Assembly (NCBI GenBank): GCA_030844895.1
Contig: CM061227.1
Coordinates: forward strand, 76,062,575-76,126,574
Direction of reading: 5' to 3'
From: Ambrosia x helenae
Lineage: Eukaryota > Streptophyta > Magnoliopsida > Asterales > Asteraceae
DNA: 64,000 nt
The position numbers and the translations under genes were made by a program. The notes beneath the pieces are model-generated. The model was not told the origin of the DNA. It made no database searches and saw only the letters and a program-made list of their open reading frames with translations. Shown in pieces: positions 11,996 to 23,822 of this stretch. Within the stretch, counting starts at the first letter, position 1. Every line of letters begins with the position of its first letter.

Positions 11996-13455
11996 ATAAA
12001 ATGGCTGAAGAACCACAGCAAAATGTTGAGGAGTCTGCAGTTCAAGAGCAGAAAGCCCCAAAAGAACTGAATTTTGAACCGAAGAACAATTGATGTGCGT
12101 ATCTTGGTCCAGTGGGAAAATATGTTGAATTTGATGGTATTATTAGCTTTTTGAAGAGATGCAGAGTCGTTTATGCTCTTGCACAATCAATGACTATTTA
12201 CAGAGACCATCAAGTTGATTTCTGGGAGAATGCGACTATTACTTTATGGGAGAACGCGTCAGTAATACAAAGCAGAATTCAAGGCAATCTTGTTTTAGTA
12301 TCTGAACAAGACATCATGGAAGACTTACAGTTACAAGATTCTCCTACAGATCCTATTGAGCTGACATTGATTGAACAGAGGAATGCTTTCTAAGGATGAA
12401 ATATAATGGACCAGTAACTGATTGCATGTTACACAAAGCTAAACTGTGTCCACCTTACAAGTATCTTTTACATGTGATCTTACATGTTTTGGACTAGTTA
12501 GTGGAGGGTACGATGTGTTAAGAAAAACTTTATGTTCATTGGTGGTGGCATTGATATTAAACAAGCCTTTCAATGTATCGGGAATGATTTTCCATCACAT
12601 GAAGGAAGTTTTACGAGGCTTGAAGGGTGACAAATTCTTGATGTACCCTAGATTCTTACAGATGGTATTTGATCATAAATACCAAGACTTGAAGAAAGAT
12701 CCTTTGCAAGTCATCAATAAAGATCACATAAAGTTTGCTACCTTGAGTAGGATGATTGCATACAAGGGTGTACCTGAAGCAGAAAAGTCACCAAACAAAA
12801 ACTTATTTGGACATTTGAGAGATGTTGGTTACAAAGATCCAGTCAAGACAAAGCAAGACATGATGATAGTAATTCAGATTCTGATAGTCCACTATGTCCA
12901 GTTGATAAGACAGCAAAAAGAAAGAGGTAAGTTATTAGCAAAGGGGAAAAGTTTGGAAAGGGTAAATAGAAGGTGGTTGAGACTGAAACCAAGTCAAAGA
13001 AGGTGACAAAGGTAAAGGTAAAGCAAAGACTATGTTGGTTGATGAAGTTGATAGTGAAGAGACTGAAGATGATGAAGAGTGGGACTCTCAAACTGAAACA
13101 GTCAAGGTTACTAATCCCAAGGCCACTGAGATTAGTACACTTGAAGCTATTGACAAGATTTTAGAGGAACAAAATAAGAAGACTGTAACTGAAGAGGATA
13201 CTGAGATGTTACTGGATTTAGATGATTTTCAAGGATCACCAGTGACAGGTGCGAAGATTGTTCGTGGAAGAAAGAAGAGTATGTCTAATAAAGAGAATCC
13301 ACGAAAGAAGAGGAATAGAGATATTGATTTGCTTGTTATTGGAAAGAAAGTTCCTAAAGCAACAAGTTCCAAATCAACAACACCAGCAGCATCACCAAGT
13401 TTAAAGAAGAAGAAAGTTACTGAAGTTATCACAACTGATCCATCATCATCACTTA

Positions 13456-13735
13456 GGGGCTGTTTGGTTGATTAAGTGCTGAATCATTAAGAGGTCTAAA
13501 TGGTTAAGATGTCTGAATGGTTAGTATTCTTGTCCCACATTGATAGGAGAGCTTCATTGAGGTTCAGCATAGTTTAGTGCTTAATGGTTTAGTGCTTAAT
13601 GGTTCAGCAACATCTCAAATCTTAATGGTTCAGACTTAACCATTCCATTCAGAAGCTGAAACAAACACGTTGAATGCTGAATCATTCAGCGCTGAATGGT
13701 TCAGAGCCTCATTAAGAGGCTTACCAAATAGCCCC
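13456..13735. mobile_element. Tourist-like MITE (PIF/Harbinger type)
   Basis: A 280-bp element has inverted ends GGGGCTGTTTGG and CCAAATAGCCCC and a TTA target repeat on each side (13453-13455 and 13736-13738). Ends of this kind with a 3-bp TTA repeat are typical of PIF/Harbinger MITEs. The interior repeats GAATGGTT/AATCATTA words. It has no coding sequence. It sits inside the env-like gene of copy B, and the host reading frame resumes after it. Confidence 0.85.
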
Positions 13736-13796
13736 TTAGTCTTGAGAATATTTCTGCAACTTTGAAGAATGTTGTAGCAGAAATGGAGAAGAAGAC

Positions 13797-15253
13797 TGAT
13801 GCGTGAAATGTGTGATAAATATATTTTAAGTACAATTAATTTCAAAACAAGTTTTAAATGGGAAATACCCACTAAACCACACACTACCGGCAAGTGTACC
13901 GGTCGAAAGTAGTAAAGTAAATAAGTCCGAGTATCGAACCGTGGACACAGTAGTAGCGGCTCTCGGTACTAAGCTTTCGTCGAGTCCTAGTCTAATAAAT
14001 TAAAGTGATGGTGATTTAATTAACTACTAAAAAAATATAAAATTAAAGTAAATAAAATGCAAACAACTCAAACAAAGCAAATGAACAAGTAGAACAGGAT
14101 GAGATCAAGTAATGAGAAAATGGCTACCTAGGTAAGAATCAAGGTGACTGGCTTATAGTTATCGGGATTGGATAAATGATTTTGGCTACCGGGATCTTAA
14201 GATACACTAAACTAGACCAACACTGGAACGCGAATCACTCTCCAACATGTCGCAATACTGAATCTAGGGAAGTGTGTAAACTCACCGGTCTTGGGTTCAG
14301 ATCACCTCTCGGTCTCTCCAAACTATGCTAAGGTATCCTAAATCTGAATGTCCTCTAGGCCCTTTCAGAAACAATACATCCGGGATGTGTAAGGGATGCA
14401 AGGGATAGTTATTCTAACAGGTTTCTAACACAGGATGCTAACAAAACAGGCACGCTAGGGGTGACTCACTCTCGTGCAGACCACGGTCCGGAATACCTAC
14501 CAAGCGAGACACACTGACACCTAATCTCCTCTCGGTCTCAAAGGTGGTAGAATGTTAAATTACCGAATAATTAATTAACTTGTTTCTAGGGTTTACTACG
14601 TCTAGCAACCACAAGATTTATCAAAAACACCAAGTCTAAGATAATCACAAAACCCTAGATCAAAAGTAACAAAATCAATTAAACTAGAATTAAGCGAAAC
14701 AAGTATTAATATTCAGATATCAAGCACGCATATACAAAAGAAACCTTTTTAGAAAACCTTTACCAAATCATTATCCAAAAAATAACATAGATCCATCCCG
14801 AAAACTATTATTCAATTGTCACCCATCATCAATACCTAGGTAGCATTAAAAGGTTAGCTCCTTATAGTCATGGAAAAAGATAAAAACATAGGTTCAAAAT
14901 AATATATAATCATAGTGATAATATTTATAAACATGAAGTAAATAAATATAAAGCTAAAAATTATTATAGTCGAACTCGTAGCTTGAATCTTGAACCCTAA
15001 CCTTCCTTGCCTACAAAATTGCCTCTCAAATCCTTGCTTTGATGTTACTCGAGTTCTGCTCTGCTTTGTGGCGCTCATATGTGTTATTCGATTATTCAAT
15101 GATAATGTTCAAAGATGATTTTTTCTCTTTATAATAAACTTTTCGCCACCCTTTGTCATTCCGTAGCGTTTTTTTTTTTTTTTTTTTTTGAAAGATATGG
15201 GCTCGTGGACTTAGAGTCCATCACTAAAATTCATGCCTTTATTTTTTTTTCAA

Positions 15254-15321
<68 letters not shown>

Positions 15322-15601
15322 GTAGTAGTAGTAGTAGTAGTACTATACTCCAAGCTCGCATCTCGGGTGTTCTTGGCTCGACCAAAATTCCTCGTTTACA
15401 CTCCAACGTCCATGAACACCTACTCTCAAGTGTTAGTGTCTCGATAAAAATTCTTTTATTTTGTGCTCATTTTCTACAAACACCTATAAAATAATAAAAT
15501 AAATAAATAAATAAATAATAAAACTGACACGAAACGAATACAAACATGACCAAATAATATACAAAATACATAGGAAATTAGATGTGTTTTGCAATACATC
15601 A
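13797..15601 (-). repeat. Athila-like LTR (3' LTR in element orientation)
   Basis: It is 1805 bp and pairs with 20112-21795. It is longer than its partner because of a poly-T run (about 15170-15190), a flanking stretch missing from the partner, and a (TTA)n/(GTA)n array (about 15255-15341). The minus-strand sequence just before it, about 15602-15625, is purine-rich (GTGTGAGGATG) and fits a polypurine tract. Confidence 0.85.
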
Positions 15602-17384
15602 AACATCCTCACACTTAAACCTTTTTCGTCCCTGAAAAAGACTGTAATGGAATCATAATTAGAATTCTTGGTTTAAAAAACTTTTAGGTTCATTAATTAA
15701 GATCTAATTACGCATCAACCAAAACTGTCAGTATTGTTGTCCACCTAAACCTAACCACTAGCTAATCAGGCCTCAATCATGTAAAGCAATTAAGTTCATA
15801 TTATTACAATCAATCTATGGGTCTCACACTCAAGATATCCAGTTTCACCTAATCCCACCTCGAGCTTTCGAAGCAAAGGTTAAACCATATAGATATACCA
15901 ACCACTGCAAACTAAACTCCCTAATGTATTAGAAATTAAATTTGTGATGGATGATGGATGAAGTTTATGAGCTTAGACACATTTGTTTTTTTTTTCATAC
16001 CTAACCCAGAGGTTGTCTCAATCAGAGTCACCATCCCCAAGAGCGACAGCATGAGCTTCGGTATTTTTTTTTTCAACTTGACCTTGAGAGAGTTTCGATC
16101 TGAGGTTTCAGTTTTTTTTTTTTTTTTGGTCTAGCTCAATTGACGGACATGTGGATTTTTTTTGGGCGCCACTTTTCACCGGATTTATTCTCATAAAAAG
16201 GATCAAGTGTGCCATTTAATTAATAATACATATGGGATTTCAACCTACAGTGGTACCTTTAATTACTATCTGCGGTTTCAGTTCTACTATTTCTCCTAAG
16301 ATGAGAACCCACAAGATTTCATGATTTATTAAGGTATATTAAGAACAATCCTAGGACCTTTCAAAGCTAGCTGGGCCTACCAACACATCTTAAGCAAATG
16401 CGCTTTCAATCTATTTATATTTTCATATATATAATATTTTGAAAACCAAAAATCCTAATTTTACTATCATTTTCCATATAAAATGCACAAAAGATCTGGT
16501 ACATTTTCTTTTTCTTTTTTTTTTTTCAATTTTTAGATTTTTTTTTGTATTTTTTTTTACTCAATCTACAACTAAGCAAAATAAAGACGAAGTCCCCCAT
16601 CCCCACACTTAGAAAGACACAATGTCCTCAATGTGCTCCAGGATACAACGTAAACTAAAAATAAAAATGCAAAAATACAGTAGAAATAAACTAAATATAT
16701 AACAACTAACAAAATAAATGGAACGAACTCCCGTGGAATATGTGGTGATAGCTCGCAGAAAGTGTTACGTCCGTCCATCATCTACAGCCGCATAGCATTT
16801 CATTCGCGGCCATAGTCAAAATCCTGCAAAAATAAACTAAAAAGAAAGTGAAAGTAAAATGACTCAATGACAAGTGAGATGCCTGTTTACAAAAAAATAA
16901 TAATTTTAAGATCGACCCCCACCTGAATGGAGATTGAGTACGGGCAAGGGGGATCCAGCAATGAAAAGGCCATGGCAATCCCACAAGACTCGACCAAATG
17001 AAAATAGACAAAACTGATTCAAATAAATTAAATAACAAGATTCAATTACACGTAACATAATAAAAATAAAAGAAAGCGAGGAAAACATATCTGGATCAGC
17101 ACGGTGGTGGTCAGTGACGGGTGATAATTATAATGGTTGAGGTTATGTGGCTCTTTTTTTTAAAGTGTTTTTTTTTTTACTTTATTGTAAAGTGAAAATA
17201 AGTAGCTCAAACCTCATATGGATGAAATATTTCCGCACAAAAGACAAGCATAATATCCAACAAAAATAAGATGAAACAAAAACGCATAAATGCAAACAGA
17301 CAAAATAAACACAAAATAAATAAATATATACAAACTCTACAGATTTGGGTTTTCACCCGTGTGATCCTATTCTTATCAAGCACT
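15602..17384 (-). other. Internal gene-free region of the Athila-like element
   Basis: This 1.8 kb holds no recognisable domain on either strand. It is rich in poly-T and poly-A runs. RT and integrase would normally lie here or beyond in an autonomous Athila element. The short ORFs are AT-rich chance frames. Confidence 0.6.
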
Positions 17385-18476
17385 CTAACCTGGATCAACG
17401 AGGATATCTACACCATCCTCATGTAAATCAATCGTTCTACTTATGTTATCACTCCCAAGGCATGCTATTTTCCACCTAAATATAAGATCACCAGGAAATA
17501 TTTTTAAATGCGAGTGGTGAATCAGGATCCTATCCCCACACTTAGATTTATTCACTACCTCAAGGATAGATTTAACCAGTGCCTTATTCTCCTCATCTAT
17601 CTTGTGATCACTCTCATACTCGTGGGATAGCAAAATATGAACCAAGGGCGCCTTCAGCACCTCCTCGGAACTCTCAACAACCTTAACTACCTCTAATCTA
17701 TCCGGAGGCTCACCGGCTATAGAGCCCGGATCATGCTCCACAGGAACTACAGTCTCTATCTCTACCTCCTGCCTCTCTTCTGTTTGGTGCCGCCTATCTA
17801 ATAAGTCTGCTCCACAGATGTAGTCAATGCATCGGTCGACATGTGACATGAAAGTGCCAAGAAAGCACACGGATTCGACTTGACTACTCATACTCTCCCT
17901 AGACCTATTAACACCAAAAGTGATGGAGTCATCCCCTACACGCAGTGTAATCCGACCGTCCGAGACATCGATCAATGCCTTTGCGGTGTGTAAGAAGGGT
18001 CGTCCTAAGATCAACGGCACATACTCGTCCTCCCGTATATCAAGTATGACAAAATAAACGGGACACACGAATCTCTCCACCCTTACTAGCAAATTCTCTA
18101 GAATGCCCACAGGGTACTTCACAGATTTATCAGCCAACTGTAAGCACATCCTAGTTGGATTCAACTCCCCAAGATCTAATCTCTTAAACATGGAATAGGG
18201 CATGAGATTAATGCTAGCACCTAAATCAGCGAAGGCGTTCCTAACTGTCAAACCACCTATCTGAAAAGGGATAGTGAAACTCCCAGGATCAGTCATCTTC
18301 TCGGGTAGTTTATTAAGAACGACAGCCGAACACTCCTCACTCAGAGTGACTTGGGAAAGTTCTTTCAACTTCTCCTTGCGGGACAACATCTTCCTCAAGA
18401 ACTTCCCATACTTAGGCATATCTCTACGAACATCAATGAAGTGCCTATATTGCTCTAAGTTCTCACTCTTATTCAA
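17385..18476 (-). CDS. Retroviral-type aspartic protease (Athila-like gag-pol fragment)
   Basis: An open frame of 363 codons remains. The protease core has DLGASINLMP at residues 84-93 as the active-site loop, with hydrophobic strands around YFVILDI and LILGRPFL (155-162), the usual flap and second-loop region. The DLG triad in place of DTG/DSG is common in Athila-type proteases as far as I know. The enzyme would cleave Gag during particle maturation. An acidic region and IHHSHLKIFPGDL follow it. The frame overlaps the upstream gag piece by 4 bp (ATGA-type), probably a frameshift within one ancestral gag-pro gene. No RT follows. Confidence 0.8.
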   Translation of the reverse strand: MNKSENLEQYRHFIDVRRDMPKYGKFLRKMLSRKEKLKELSQVTLSEECSAVVLNKLPEKMTDPGSFTIPFQIGGLTVRNAFADLGASINLMPYSMFKRLDLGELNPTRMCLQLADKSVKYPVGILENLLVRVERFVCPVYFVILDIREDEYVPLILGRPFLHTAKALIDVSDGRITLRVGDDSITFGVNRSRESMSSQVESVCFLGTFMSHVDRCIDYICGADLLDRRHQTEERQEVEIETVVPVEHDPGSIAGEPPDRLEVVKVVESSEEVLKAPLVHILLSHEYESDHKIDEENKALVKSILEVVNKSKCGDRILIHHSHLKIFPGDLIFRWKIACLGSDNISRTIDLHEDGVDILVDPG

Positions 18477-19033
18477 CCTACCAGGATAGGGTGGTACTGG
18501 TTCATAAGGGGCAGGTGGAACATAAACCTTTTTGGGCTCCCCTCGGACTGTTTCTCCTTCAACCTACTTTTGGGTTGTGCGGTATTTGCTGGGTCTAGCC
18601 TAGTATGGTGCACCTTGCTCGGAGACTCTACCCTAGTCTCCTCATCGACACTCTCCTCCTCAACTACCTCACTCTCTCTCGACACTGGGTGATCAACTCC
18701 CGTGCTCTTCCCACTTTCAGTGAACACTGCATTCACCTGAACATCTGTCGAATTCCTGGTCATCTTACCAACTAACTCTCCTATGACCATCTCTAAACTC
18801 TGGAGCGTGGACGATTGATTCCTAAATAACTGCTCAAATTCCTGATTTTTCTTTTGTTGCTCCTGATAACGGGTCTTACGCTGCATCACTATGGTCTCTA
18901 GGAGTTTATTCGTCCTAGCCTGATTCTCCTCACTTTTCTTTATTAACTCACTAATCTCAGACTTAGGATCTCCTACACTCTGCCATCTAGAGTTGTAACT
19001 TTGGACTTGATCTGAATTCTGGACATAGTTCAA
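18473..19033 (-). pseudogene. Athila-like gag, C-terminal linker piece
   Basis: A 186-codon frame between the gag core and the protease. It has a Gln/Glu-rich helical stretch (QEQQKKNQEFEQLF) and charged linkers (VEEESVDEETRVES). It lacks its own natural start, and the adjoining gag core lies in other frames, so it is a piece of a decayed gag. I see no intact zinc knuckle; CEICRG-like codons lie just upstream at about 19070. Confidence 0.65.
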
Positions 19034-19155
19034 CTCCTCACTAGGACCTAAGTGGCAATCTATGGTCTCATGACCCCCTCTACAAATCTCACACTTAGCA
19101 CTAATCTTAACCTAAATATCCTTCATAACCTTAGCTAAAGATTCTACCTGGGCGG

Positions 19156-19711
19156 CTAGTGCAATGCTACTCTCAACAAAATGTATACTCTTAGGGGCAG
19201 AAGTAACACCCCAGAGCCAGGATCGATGTAGGTGCTAGTGGCTAGGTCCTCTATCAACTCAAGGCACTCAGCAGCGGTTTTGGTTTTCATCATGTTACCG
19301 CCTGCTATAGAGTCAAAAAATCTTTTGGTCGCGTCAGAAACTCCAGTATAGAATTTCTCCACGACTCTCCAGTCCTCAAGACCATGATGAGGGCACTTAT
19401 TCAAAAGTGCCTTGAATCTGTCCCATGTCTCATAGAAGGACTCCCCTGACTGCTCAGTAAAGGCATAGATAAGATTTTTAAGACGAGCAGTTTTAGCAGG
19501 GGAAAATACTTCTGCAGGAATTTCCTCTGAAGACCAGTCCAAGAGGTGATGGCTCCATGTGGGAGGAGTCTAACCAAGTAAGGGCCTGATCAGTAAGTGA
19601 GAACGGGAACAAACGCAGAAGTATGGCGTCATCAGTGACACCATTAAGCTGGAAGGTGCTAGAGACTCTACCAAATCTAGTCAAGTGGGCATATGGGTCT
19701 TCATCACGCAT
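19156..19711 (-). pseudogene. Athila-like gag core, frameshifted
   Basis: Two overlapping minus-strand frames carry one gag domain. The first (19711-19493) starts MRDEDPYAHL and contains FPFSLTDQALTWLDS. The second (19542-19156) contains FYETWDRFKALLNKCPHHG and VVEKFYTGVSDATKRFFDS. This is the typical retrotransposon Gag order in gypsy/Athila proteins. A frameshift near 19500-19540 separates them. The protein would build the particle shell. Confidence 0.8.
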
Positions 19712-20087
19712 GCCGTGAAACTAAACTGAGTGAGATATGATGTTGATCAGAATGGGTGAAATGGTCTAGTTGTTCGACTCAACAGTGGGTAGTGTGATAC
19801 TAGACCGGATGTGAGTGGGTGTAATGCTGATGTGTTCAGCGACAGTCCTACGTGCAGCCATTTCTTTGGGATCTATCTGGTGGGCAAAATGTTCTAGGAC
19901 TGCAACGGGGTACTTCTTATGTACACAGAGAAACTAAAATTATACTAGAATAAGAAAAACAAATAGCAAATAAACAAAAATATACTTTTTTTTTCTTTTT
20001 ATAAAATAAAAAAAAACTCTACCAAACTAAGAAAAAAATAAAATGACTAGATCCCCGACTCGGGTTGTCCTCGAAAGCGCAATTGTG

Positions 20088-20105
20088 TCCCCGGCAACGG
20101 CGCCA
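20088..20105 (-). promoter_or_regulatory. Primer binding site (Asp-tRNA type)
   Basis: The minus-strand 18-mer TGGCGCCGTTGCCGGGGA lies six bases inside the 5' LTR. This is the known Athila-type site matching Asp-tRNA. The leader from here to gag (19712-20087) has no genes. Confidence 0.85.
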
Positions 20106-20111
20106 AAAACT

Positions 20112-21795
20112 TGATGCGTGAAATGTGTGATAAATATATTTTAAGTCCAATTAATTTCAAAACAAGTTTTAAAAGGGAAATACCCACTAAACCACACACT
20201 ACCGGCAAGTGTACCGGTCGAAAATAGTAAAGTAAATAAGTCCGAGTATCGAACCGTGGACACAGTAGTAGCGGCTCTCGGTACTAAGCTTTTGTCGAGT
20301 CCTAGTCTAATAAATTAAAGTGATGGTGATTTAATTAACTACCAAAAAAATATAATATTAAAGTAAATAAAATGCAAACAACTCAAACAAAGCAAATGAA
20401 CAAGTAGAACAGGATGAGATCAAGTAATGAGAAAATGGCTACCTAGGTAAGAATCAAGGTGACTGACTTATAGTTATCGGGATTGGATAAATGGTTTTGG
20501 CTACCGGGATCTTAAGATACACTAAAGTAGACCAACACTGGAACGCAAATCACTCTCCAACATGTCGCAATACTGAATCTAGGGAAGTGTGTAAACTCAC
20601 CAGTCTTGGGTTCAGATCACCTCTCGGTCTCCCCAAACTATGCTAAGGTATCCTAAATCTGAATGTCCTCTCGGCCCCTTCATAAACAATACATCTGGGA
20701 TGTGTAAGGGATGCAAGGGATAGTTATTCTAACAAGTTACTAACACAGGATGCTAACAAAACAGGCACGCTAGGGGTGACTCACTCTCGTGCAGACCACG
20801 GTCCCGAATACTCACCAAGCTAGACACACTGACACCTAATCTCCTCTCGGTCTCAAAGGTGGTAGAATGCTAAATTACCGAATAATTAATTAACTTGTTT
20901 CTAGGGTTTACTACGTCTAGCAACCACAAGATTTATCAAAAACACCAAGTCTAAGATAATCACAAAACCCTAGATCAAAAGAAACAAAATCAATTAAACT
21001 AGAATTAAGCGAAACAAGTATTAATATTCAGATATCAAGCACGCATATACAAAAGAAACCTTTTTAGAAAACCTTTACCAAATCATTATCCAAAACATAA
21101 CATAGATCCATCCCGAAAACTATTATTCAATTGTCATCCATCATCAATACCTAGGTAGCACTAAAAGTTTAGCTCCTCATAGTCATGTAAAAAGATAAAA
21201 ACATGGGTTCAAAATAATATATAGTCATAGTGATAATATTTATAAACATGAAGTAAATAAATACAAAGCCAAAAATTATTATAGTCGAACTCGTAGCTTG
21301 AATCTTGAACCCTAACCTTCATGGCCTTCAAAATTGCCTCTCAAATCCTTGCTTTGATGTTACTCAAGTTCTGCTCTGCTTTGCGGCGCTGAGATGTGTT
21401 ATTCGATTATTCAATGATAATGTCCAAAGATGATTTTTTGAAAGATATGGGCTCGTGGACTTAGAGTCCATCACTAAAATTCATGCCCTTTTTTTTCAAT
21501 ATTATTATTATTAGTAGTAGTAGTAGTAGTATTAGTAGTACTATACTCCAAGCTCGCATCTCGGGTGTTTTTGGCTCGACCAAAATTCCTCGTTTACACT
21601 CCAACGTCCATGAACACCTACTCTCAAGTATTGGTGTCTCGATAATAATTCTTTCATTTTGAGCTCATTTTCTACAAACACCTATAAAATAATAAAATAA
21701 ATAAATAAATAATAAAACTGACACGAAATGAAAAAAAACTTGACCAAATAATATACAAAATACATAGGAAATTAGATGTGTTTTGCAACACATCA
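20112..21795 (-). repeat. Athila-like LTR (5' LTR in element orientation)
   Basis: It is 1684 bp and pairs with 13797-15601. Most differences are small substitutions and shorter T and TTA runs. It joins directly to the host env-like gene at 21796 through the AAGAC repeat. Confidence 0.85.
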
Positions 21796-22579
21796 AAGAC
21801 AAAGAAACCTAGAGCTGAATCAAGTTCAACTCTCAGGGTTACTGTTTCTGATGAAGTTATGGAAATAGTAAACAGACAGATTGGGAATGCAATGAAGTCT
21901 TTCAATCAACTGCAAGAAGCGTTTAAACAGATGAAAGAGAATGAAGCCAATATGTTGAAGATTGTGTTGACATCTCAGAAGCAACAAAAAGAGTTAGAAG
22001 AAACGATTGAGAAACTCAGAGCTTCTGATAGAAAGAACAAGAGAAAGGCTAAGCTGATTGAGAGCAAGAATAAGGAGATGAATTTTGATTGATAAATTAT
22101 ATTCTGAGGCACCACAACTTAAAGGTGGTGAAGAGGAGGAAGAGGAAGAAGAAGAACAGGTTGACTTTCAAGATTCAGATGATGAGGGTAATGATGATGA
22201 TGATGAGAGTGATGATTCAGGTGATGATGATGACAATGCAGGAGGTGAAAGTTCAAAGAAAGATAAAGACTCAAGTGATAAAGATTCTGATGACAATGAT
22301 GATGATACAAGTCGATTCAGATTCAAGAAAAGAGAATCAGAGAAAAGCATATGCGAATCCAGTTCTAAGCAAAAGAAGAGTGGAGAAACAGTTGATGAAG
22401 ATCAGTCTATCTTCTGGACTTAAAAGATTCGTGCTTTGACTGATGAAGATAAAAATATGTACAAACAGATGCTTGAAAGACAAGTCTGGATAATAGAGTT
22501 GACTGGTAGATTTCCTGAGATCTTTGAAGGTGAAGATATGAAGTATTTGATAGATTATAAAGATCCTGATCTTGAGTAT

Positions 22580-22663
22580 GGTGAGTTATCTACTGCTATG
22601 TCTAATGACGTACTTGAGCATGGTGAGTTATCTACTGCTATGTCTAATGAAGTACTTGAATGA
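22580..22663 (+). repeat. 42-bp tandem duplication inside the env-like gene
   Basis: GGTGAGTTATCTACTGC and its following bases occur twice with a 42-bp period, a 14-codon in-frame duplication. Copy A has a single unit here. Confidence 0.8.
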
Positions 22664-23822
22664 TCAACATATTCCAGACATACCAGTTAAAGAAGCAGGA
22701 ACACATTCTAATGATCAAGATGTGCCAGTATTTGAAGATATTGAGATGGAGGATATTTCTCATGAAGAATATCCATAATATTATCCAATGAAGACAACGA
22801 ATGTGGTGATTCCTGAGATTAATGAAGAGAGTTTGAATGAAGCTGAGAAATTGGCTAAAGAGAAAAGAAAGAGAGTATTGAAAGAAGTGTTTGGTAAGGA
22901 TGCTGACAAGAAACAACCTTACAAACAGTCTGAAGAATTGAAAAAGTTGTTGAGAAAGTTGAAAGAAAAGGAAGCAAACAGACCATTAGCAGGAGTTCAG
23001 GGTGCTTTCTACAAACTCCACAATCAATTTTTCAAAGGGAGAGCTTTAGGCTGGAAATACTTTCTACAGCTAATATGCATAGGAGTGAAATGGGAAAAGG
23101 AAATTCTGTACTTCTACAAATTCCATGATATCAAAACATTTCCTTATTGGGCTGTGAGAGACGTTTGTAGACACACTATGGGTGGAGCTTCTGTGAATAA
23201 TGATGCGGTAGGTTATTTTGCTAATAAGATGAGTTGGGAGAGCAGAACAAGATGGAATTTGTTTAGGCCTTAATATCCTAAACGAATTGTCCATAAAAAT
23301 GAAGTTGATCCCATAACAGGCTTGAACAAAGTGACTCTGAAGTATAAACCTCCGATTGTGATGAAAAGAATTCCTTTGATGCCAATCCAACAACATTTCA
23401 ACAAAGATTTTCATTTCTGGTACTACGATTGGAAGACAGCTGAAGCAGTGATCGTGCTGAGAGATAAAGATCCTAATGTGATGTTCAAGAAGATCAGAGT
23501 TTTTGACCCGATATGATTAATTAACTGTTCAGCTGATGACATTAACATGCTATATTTCAATCCAATCCATTTTGAATTTCTTGATGTAGAACAAGCAATG
23601 AAGTTCTACAGAGTGGTTTATTTTTGTTTTGCTTATGATGTAAATGCTGGGTGTGAATACAACAAGTTGCTTAGGAAGTATGTGAAGCTCAAAGAAGTGT
23701 CAGAAGAAGGTTCACACAAAAGTAAACTTGAACCTGAAATGAGCAAGAAGCAGGAGAAGATCTTAAGGATCAAACTGATGAACAAGACGCTCGACTATGA
23801 AAGACAACAATCCAAGCAATAG

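Larger units (their letters stand above)
10339..12000 (+). other. Non-coding leader before env-like ORF, copy B
   Basis: It starts with the ATAAA target repeat of the solo LTR. From about 10470 it is the inverted counterpart of 4730-5383. It contains TTCGACC/GGTCGAA palindromes, a (TA)n tract, a possible intron (11473-11995) and the purine tract GGGGAGAGTA near 11598. No gene is seen. It ends at the ATG of the env-like ORF. Confidence 0.6.
13797..21795 (-). mobile_element. Athila-like non-autonomous LTR element (gag and protease only)
   Basis: The element is 7999 bp, bounded by TGATGCGTG and ACACATCA, with a perfect AAGAC target repeat (13792-13796 and 21796-21800). On the minus strand the order is LTR (20112-21795), Asp-tRNA-type primer binding site (20088-20105), gag (19711-18473), protease (18476-17385), 1.8 kb without genes, and LTR (13797-15601). 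No RT, RNase H or integrase motif is visible, so movement would need help from a complete relative. It resembles elements described as TR-GAG or LARD types. Confidence 0.85.
12001..23822 (+). pseudogene. Sirevirus env-like ORF, copy B, split by two insertions
   Basis: The coding segments are 12001-13455, 13739-13796 and 21796-23822. They are split by the MITE and by the Athila-like element. The ATG is at 12001, with a stop 30 codons in and later frameshifts. The N-terminus has FLKRCRVVYAL and DHQVDFWENA. The next block has FNVSGMIF and FLMYPRFLQMVF. Then come a Lys-rich region, a coiled-coil-like stretch (21840-22080: QLQEAFKQMKE, QKELEETIEKL), a strongly acidic Asp/Ser tract (22130-22300) and IIELTGRFPEIFE. 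A C-terminal module with FWYYDWKTAEAVIVLRDKD and DDINMLYF matches the 63458 ORF. It ends at 23822, directly before the polypurine tract. The molecular role is unknown; it belongs to the same protein group as copy A and the 52891 and 61379 ORFs. Confidence 0.75.

Noticed and set aside
15257..15341. Leu/Val-rich ORF as a membrane protein
   Set aside because: The run of Leu and Val codons is just translated (TTA)n and (GTA)n repeats.
22119..22350. His-rich and Ser-rich minus-strand frames
   Set aside because: Antisense shadows of the Asp-rich tract of the env-like gene.
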